From Planctomycetales bacterium (lineage in GTDB: Bacteria > Planctomycetota > Planctomycetia > Pirellulales > Thermoguttaceae), in the NCBI GenBank assembly GCA_007127495.1, contig SKZG01000574.1:1-7927 (forward strand): a stretch of 7,927 nt of DNA, written 5' to 3'. Each line of letters starts with the position of its first letter. Within the stretch, counting starts at the first letter, position 1. A model generated the notes under the pieces. The model had not been told where the DNA came from and made no database searches. It saw only the letters and a list, made by a program, of their open reading frames with translations. Position numbers and translations under genes: made by a program. This document shows, piece by piece, positions 5,423 to 7,927 of the stretch.

Positions 5423-7927
5423 ATGTCCATCAAAACCGCAACTCCGACACCGCCTCCGCCCGTTGCGCCGGCGTACCCGGCCGATGCGGTCATTGAGCAG
5501 CGCCTCAGCCAGGCGCGGCGGCACGTGAAGGGCGTCGATTTGGCGGCCGGGCTGTTGCGGCTGGCTGTCGGGGTGCTTGTGTACCTTCTGGTTTTCGCCG
5601 TGGCCGACCACTGGCTCGTGGCCGGAGGTCTCGGGTATCTCGGCCGTCTATTGGCAGCCCTGGCTTTATTCGGGGGCGCGGGGTTCTATATCGCACGCGA
5701 GTTGGTTCCTCCCTGCCGTTTCCGCATCCATCCGCTCTTTGCAGCGCAGGCTTTGGAACGGGGTCGGCCCGGCGTGAAAAACAGCCTCATCAATTTCCTG
5801 ATGCTCCGCGAACATCGCCGAGAGTTGCAGCCGGTCGTGTTCGAAACGGTCCAACGCCGTGCCGCGGCCGACCTGCGAGAAGTCGAGATCGAGGCGGCGG
5901 TCGATCGGACGCATGTATTTCGGCTCGGGTACCTGTTGGCCGGCGTCCTGGCCTTGTGCTGCCTCTATCTGGTCCTCTCGCCGAAAAGCCTTGCCACCTC
6001 GGCCGGCCGCGTGCTCTGGCCGTTCAGTCGCACGCCGGCGCCAACGCGGGTGCGGATCAGTGAGGTCGAACCCGGCAACGCCGTGGTGTACCTGGGCGAT
6101 ACTATGACGGTCACCGCCGTGGCGCGCGGGTTGCGGGATGAGGAGCCCGTGACGCTGTATTATAGTACGAGCGACGGCCAGTTGGTCCATCAAGCGGTGC
6201 CCATGACCCTACCTGAACGCGACTATCGGCACCGGGCTGAATTACCGCCAGGGGGCCGCGGATTTCAGCAGGACGGCACGTACGTGCTGGCGGCGGGCGA
6301 TTTCCGTAGCGAGCCATTCCGCATCGGCGTCCAAACGGCGCCGGCGATCGTGGTGGACCGTGTCGTGCTCGAGTACCCGCCCTATACCGGCTTGCCGGCT
6401 CGAACGCTTCGCCGACAGGGCGACTTGCAGGCACTCGAAGGAACGCGGGCGATCATCTACGCCGAAGCGAATCAACCCATCGGCCGGGCCGAAATCGACT
6501 TGGGCAGCGACGGAAAGCACGCCGTTCGCATGAAAGTTGACGACCGGCAGGCAGTGGGTTCGTTCACCCTGCGTCTGAATCCGGAGGACCCATCTCGCCC
6601 CCAGTACGACAACTACCAGTTGCGGTTCGTCGATACCGCCAGCCGTGTCAACCCGCGGCCTATACGGCATCGCATCGAAGTCATCCGCGACTTGCCGCCG
6701 GAGGTTGTGCTCTTGGAGCCCAAGCAACAACAGACGACGGTCCCTGCCGACAGCCAAGTAACCATCCGAGTACGGGCCGAAGACCCCGACTTCGGCCTTC
6801 GGCGCGTGGTCTTGCGAGCGGTTACCGGCGGCCGCGATTTGGACCTTCGGCCGCTCCTGGCCCCCTCGGCCGCGGCGGCGGGCTTTCGCGGGCCGTTCAC
6901 TGGTGAATTCGAGTTCCGGCCGCGGGAGCATGGGCTCGCACCCGGCGACCGCATCTTGTACTGGGCCGAGGCGGAAGATATCCGGCAGCCGACCCCCGGC
7001 CGAGGCGAGACCGACCGTCGCTGGTTGGAGGTGATCGAGGCGTCCGGCCGGCGGGACGCCGAGCGCGGCGAGCCCACGCCCGCCGCCCGCCCGGAGGCAA
7101 CGCAACCCGGCCGCTCCACTGAACCGCAGCAGCCGCCGTTCGACCAGCCTCAGCCGCCTGCACATCCTGAAGAGGAATCGGGCCAGGAATCGCCCGAGAA
7201 GCCATCGTCCGAGAAGCCATCGCCCGACGACGCCAGCCACCCCGAAACGCCCCACCCGGACGACAATCAACCAACAGAGCCGGCGGAAGGCGAGGGTGCA
7301 GACAGGGAGGAGACGATGCCCGGCGGCCGGTCCGATGCCGACGGTGGAACCGCCGGGGACGACCCCGCGTCGGAGGACGCCGCGCCCATCGACCCCGACA
7401 CGAATCCCGGCGATGCCATCGAGCGAATCCTAGAGCACCGCCAGCGGCAGCAGACGGATCCGTCCGAACCTGCCGAGCCGCAGCATCCCGGTGAGCAGGC
7501 GGCCGATCCGCGGCCGGGTGACCGCGCGACCGACGATCCCCCGCAGCCTCCCGACCAACCGGACGGCGAACCACGGGAACCTGCTGAAGACGCGGCAGGC
7601 GACCGGCAGCCCGAGCCAACTGATGACACGCAACCCGGCGACGGCCAGCAGCCGGATGGGGCGGCCCAGCCGGACGGGGCGGCCCAGCCGGAGCGACAAA
7701 CAGGAACCGACCAACCGCCGGCAGACGCCGATCAACCGTCCGGGCAACCCGAGGCCGACTCCGGCCAACCGGGCGCGCAGCAAGAAACGGCTTCGGGCGA
7801 GAAGCCGGCCGGCGCAGAGCCCTCCGACACAGCCCCGGAGGGCGGGCCGGCCGACGATGCGGCCGAGCAGGCGCCTGGGCAAATGCAGCCTTCGCCGGAA
7901 TCGGGCGACTCCGGCTCCCAGCGTGAG
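5423..7927 (+). CDS. Large DUF4175-like membrane protein with disordered Pro/Gln/acidic tail, 3' truncated
   Basis: The frame is open for 835 codons to the window edge. A proline-rich start (residues 7-19) is followed by two hydrophobic helices (about 41-61 and 68-91), a charged loop, and a third helix (about 166-186). Residues about 200-540 are beta-rich and probably extracytoplasmic. They carry VVLEYPPYTGLPAR (314-327), IRDLPPEVVLLEP (421-433) and AEDPDFGLRRVVLR (452-465). These PPYTG and DFGL stretches recall DUF4175 (TIGR02302-type) proteins and their planctomycete relatives, which often sit beside MoxR, DUF58 and von Willebrand-type (Bat-like) genes. From about residue 541 the protein is low-complexity (Pro, Gln, Asp, Glu, Gly, Ala), broken only by a helical AIERILEHRQRQQ (665-677). 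The low-complexity tail is also a feature of that family. The role is unknown; an envelope or protein-complex assembly function is a guess from context. A ribosome binding site supports the start. Confidence 0.85.
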   Translation, partial: MSIKTATPTPPPPVAPAYPADAVIEQRLSQARRHVKGVDLAAGLLRLAVGVLVYLLVFAVADHWLVAGGLGYLGRLLAALALFGGAGFYIARELVPPCRFRIHPLFAAQALERGRPGVKNSLINFLMLREHRRELQPVVFETVQRRAAADLREVEIEAAVDRTHVFRLGYLLAGVLALCCLYLVLSPKSLATSAGRVLWPFSRTPAPTRVRISEVEPGNAVVYLGDTMTVTAVARGLRDEEPVTLYYSTSDGQLVHQAVPMTLPERDYRHRAELPPGGRGFQQDGTYVLAAGDFRSEPFRIGVQTAPAIVVDRVVLEYPPYTGLPARTLRRQGDLQALEGTRAIIYAEANQPIGRAEIDLGSDGKHAVRMKVDDRQAVGSFTLRLNPEDPSRPQYDNYQLRFVDTASRVNPRPIRHRIEVIRDLPPEVVLLEPKQQQTTVPADSQVTIRVRAEDPDFGLRRVVLRAVTGGRDLDLRPLLAPSAAAAGFRGPFTGEFEFRPREHGLAPGDRILYWAEAEDIRQPTPGRGETDRRWLEVIEASGRRDAERGEPTPAARPEATQPGRSTEPQQPPFDQPQPPAHPEEESGQESPEKPSSEKPSPDDASHPETPHPDDNQPTEPAEGEGADREETMPGGRSDADGGTAGDDPASEDAAPIDPDTNPGDAIERILEHRQRQQTDPSEPAEPQHPGEQAADPRPGDRATDDPPQPPDQPDGEPREPAEDAAGDRQPEPTDDTQPGDGQQPDGAAQPDGAAQPERQTGTDQPPADADQPSGQPEADSGQPGAQQETASGEKPAGAEPSDTAPEGGPADDAAEQAPGQMQPSPESGDSGSQRE
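7190..7227 (+). repeat. 15-base tandem repeat in the disordered tail
   Basis: TCGCCCGAGAAGCCA (7190-7204) is followed by TCGTCCGAGAAGCCA (7205-7219) and 8 bases of a third copy (7220-7227). The repeat is in frame and encodes SPEKP-SSEKP-SPD. It points to recent slippage-type growth of the tail. Confidence 0.8.
7655..7690 (+). repeat. 18-base tandem repeat in the disordered tail
   Basis: Two adjacent 18-base units (7655-7672 and 7673-7690) differ at one base and both encode DGAAQP. The near-identity at DNA level indicates a recent in-frame duplication. Confidence 0.85.

Noticed and set aside
5334..5528. 64-codon + strand frame before the large membrane protein gene
   Set aside because: It runs through the palindrome and TATAAT and over 100 bases into the next gene in another frame. 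It has no ribosome binding site that I can see, and its sequence becomes Arg-rich, as expected for a shadow frame.
6242..7270. 342-codon open frame on the - strand inside the large membrane protein gene
   Set aside because: It is antisense to a well-supported gene, rich in Arg and Gly, without a recognisable domain. Long antisense frames are expected where GC-rich codon use removes stops from the opposite strand.
7430..7882. 150-codon - strand frame with Leu/Arg/Gly-rich, seemingly hydrophobic sequence
   Set aside because: It is the mirror of the Pro/Gln/Asp/Gly tail. Its apparent hydrophobicity comes from reading those codons in reverse, and it has no ribosome binding site that I can see.
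7043..7927. Repeated GAC/CAG/CCG-rich triplets considered as a CRISPR-like or non-coding repeat array
   Set aside because: The units are short, imperfect and in frame with the coding sequence. There are no spacers of even length and no palindromic repeat.

Overview
The window is GC-rich, gene-dense and transcribed entirely from the + strand. It looks like the chromosome of a planctomycete, probably of the Pirellulales type. The evidence is indirect: a Tat-exported Gfo/Idh/MocA oxidoreductase, a long SEC-C-like/helical-repeat hypothetical, a large membrane protein of the DUF4175-like type with a disordered Pro/Gln/Asp/Glu tail, and a bacterial V-type ATPase whose last genes run I then K, as in chlamydiae and relatives. 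I could not run a database search, so the phylum call is inference.

Layout. Bases 3-845 are the C-terminal membrane half of V-type ATPase subunit I, cut by the left edge. Bases 842-1375 encode the rotor subunit K, whose start overlaps the stop of I (ATGA). The two proteins form the ion path: the essential rotor-facing Arg is in I, and the ion-binding Glu and its helper residues are in K. The residues in K match those that bind sodium in the Enterococcus hirae enzyme, so a Na+-translocating ATPase is a testable prediction. Bases 1376-1505 are a GC-rich gap with nested inverted repeats. Bases 1506-3653 encode a 715-residue protein with a degenerate SEC-C-like N-terminus and a duplicated GKLWTPE tail; its function is unknown. 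Bases 3654-3816 hold a hairpin, a plausible promoter and a strong ribosome binding site for the next gene. Bases 3817-5265 encode a Tat-signal Gfo/Idh/MocA oxidoreductase. Bases 5266-5422 hold two hairpins, a perfect 15-base palindrome, a consensus TATAAT and a ribosome binding site. Bases 5423-7927 are an open reading frame that runs off the right edge (835 codons without a stop). It encodes a three-helix membrane protein with a large probably extracytoplasmic beta-rich region and an approximately 295-residue disordered tail.

Apart from the I-K pair, the genes look like separate transcription units. I see no mobile element, CRISPR array, tRNA or rRNA. I found no clearly new multi-gene system. 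The items most worth following up are the palindrome and promoter arrangement before the last gene, the predicted sodium site in subunit K, and the two odd ends of the 715-residue protein.
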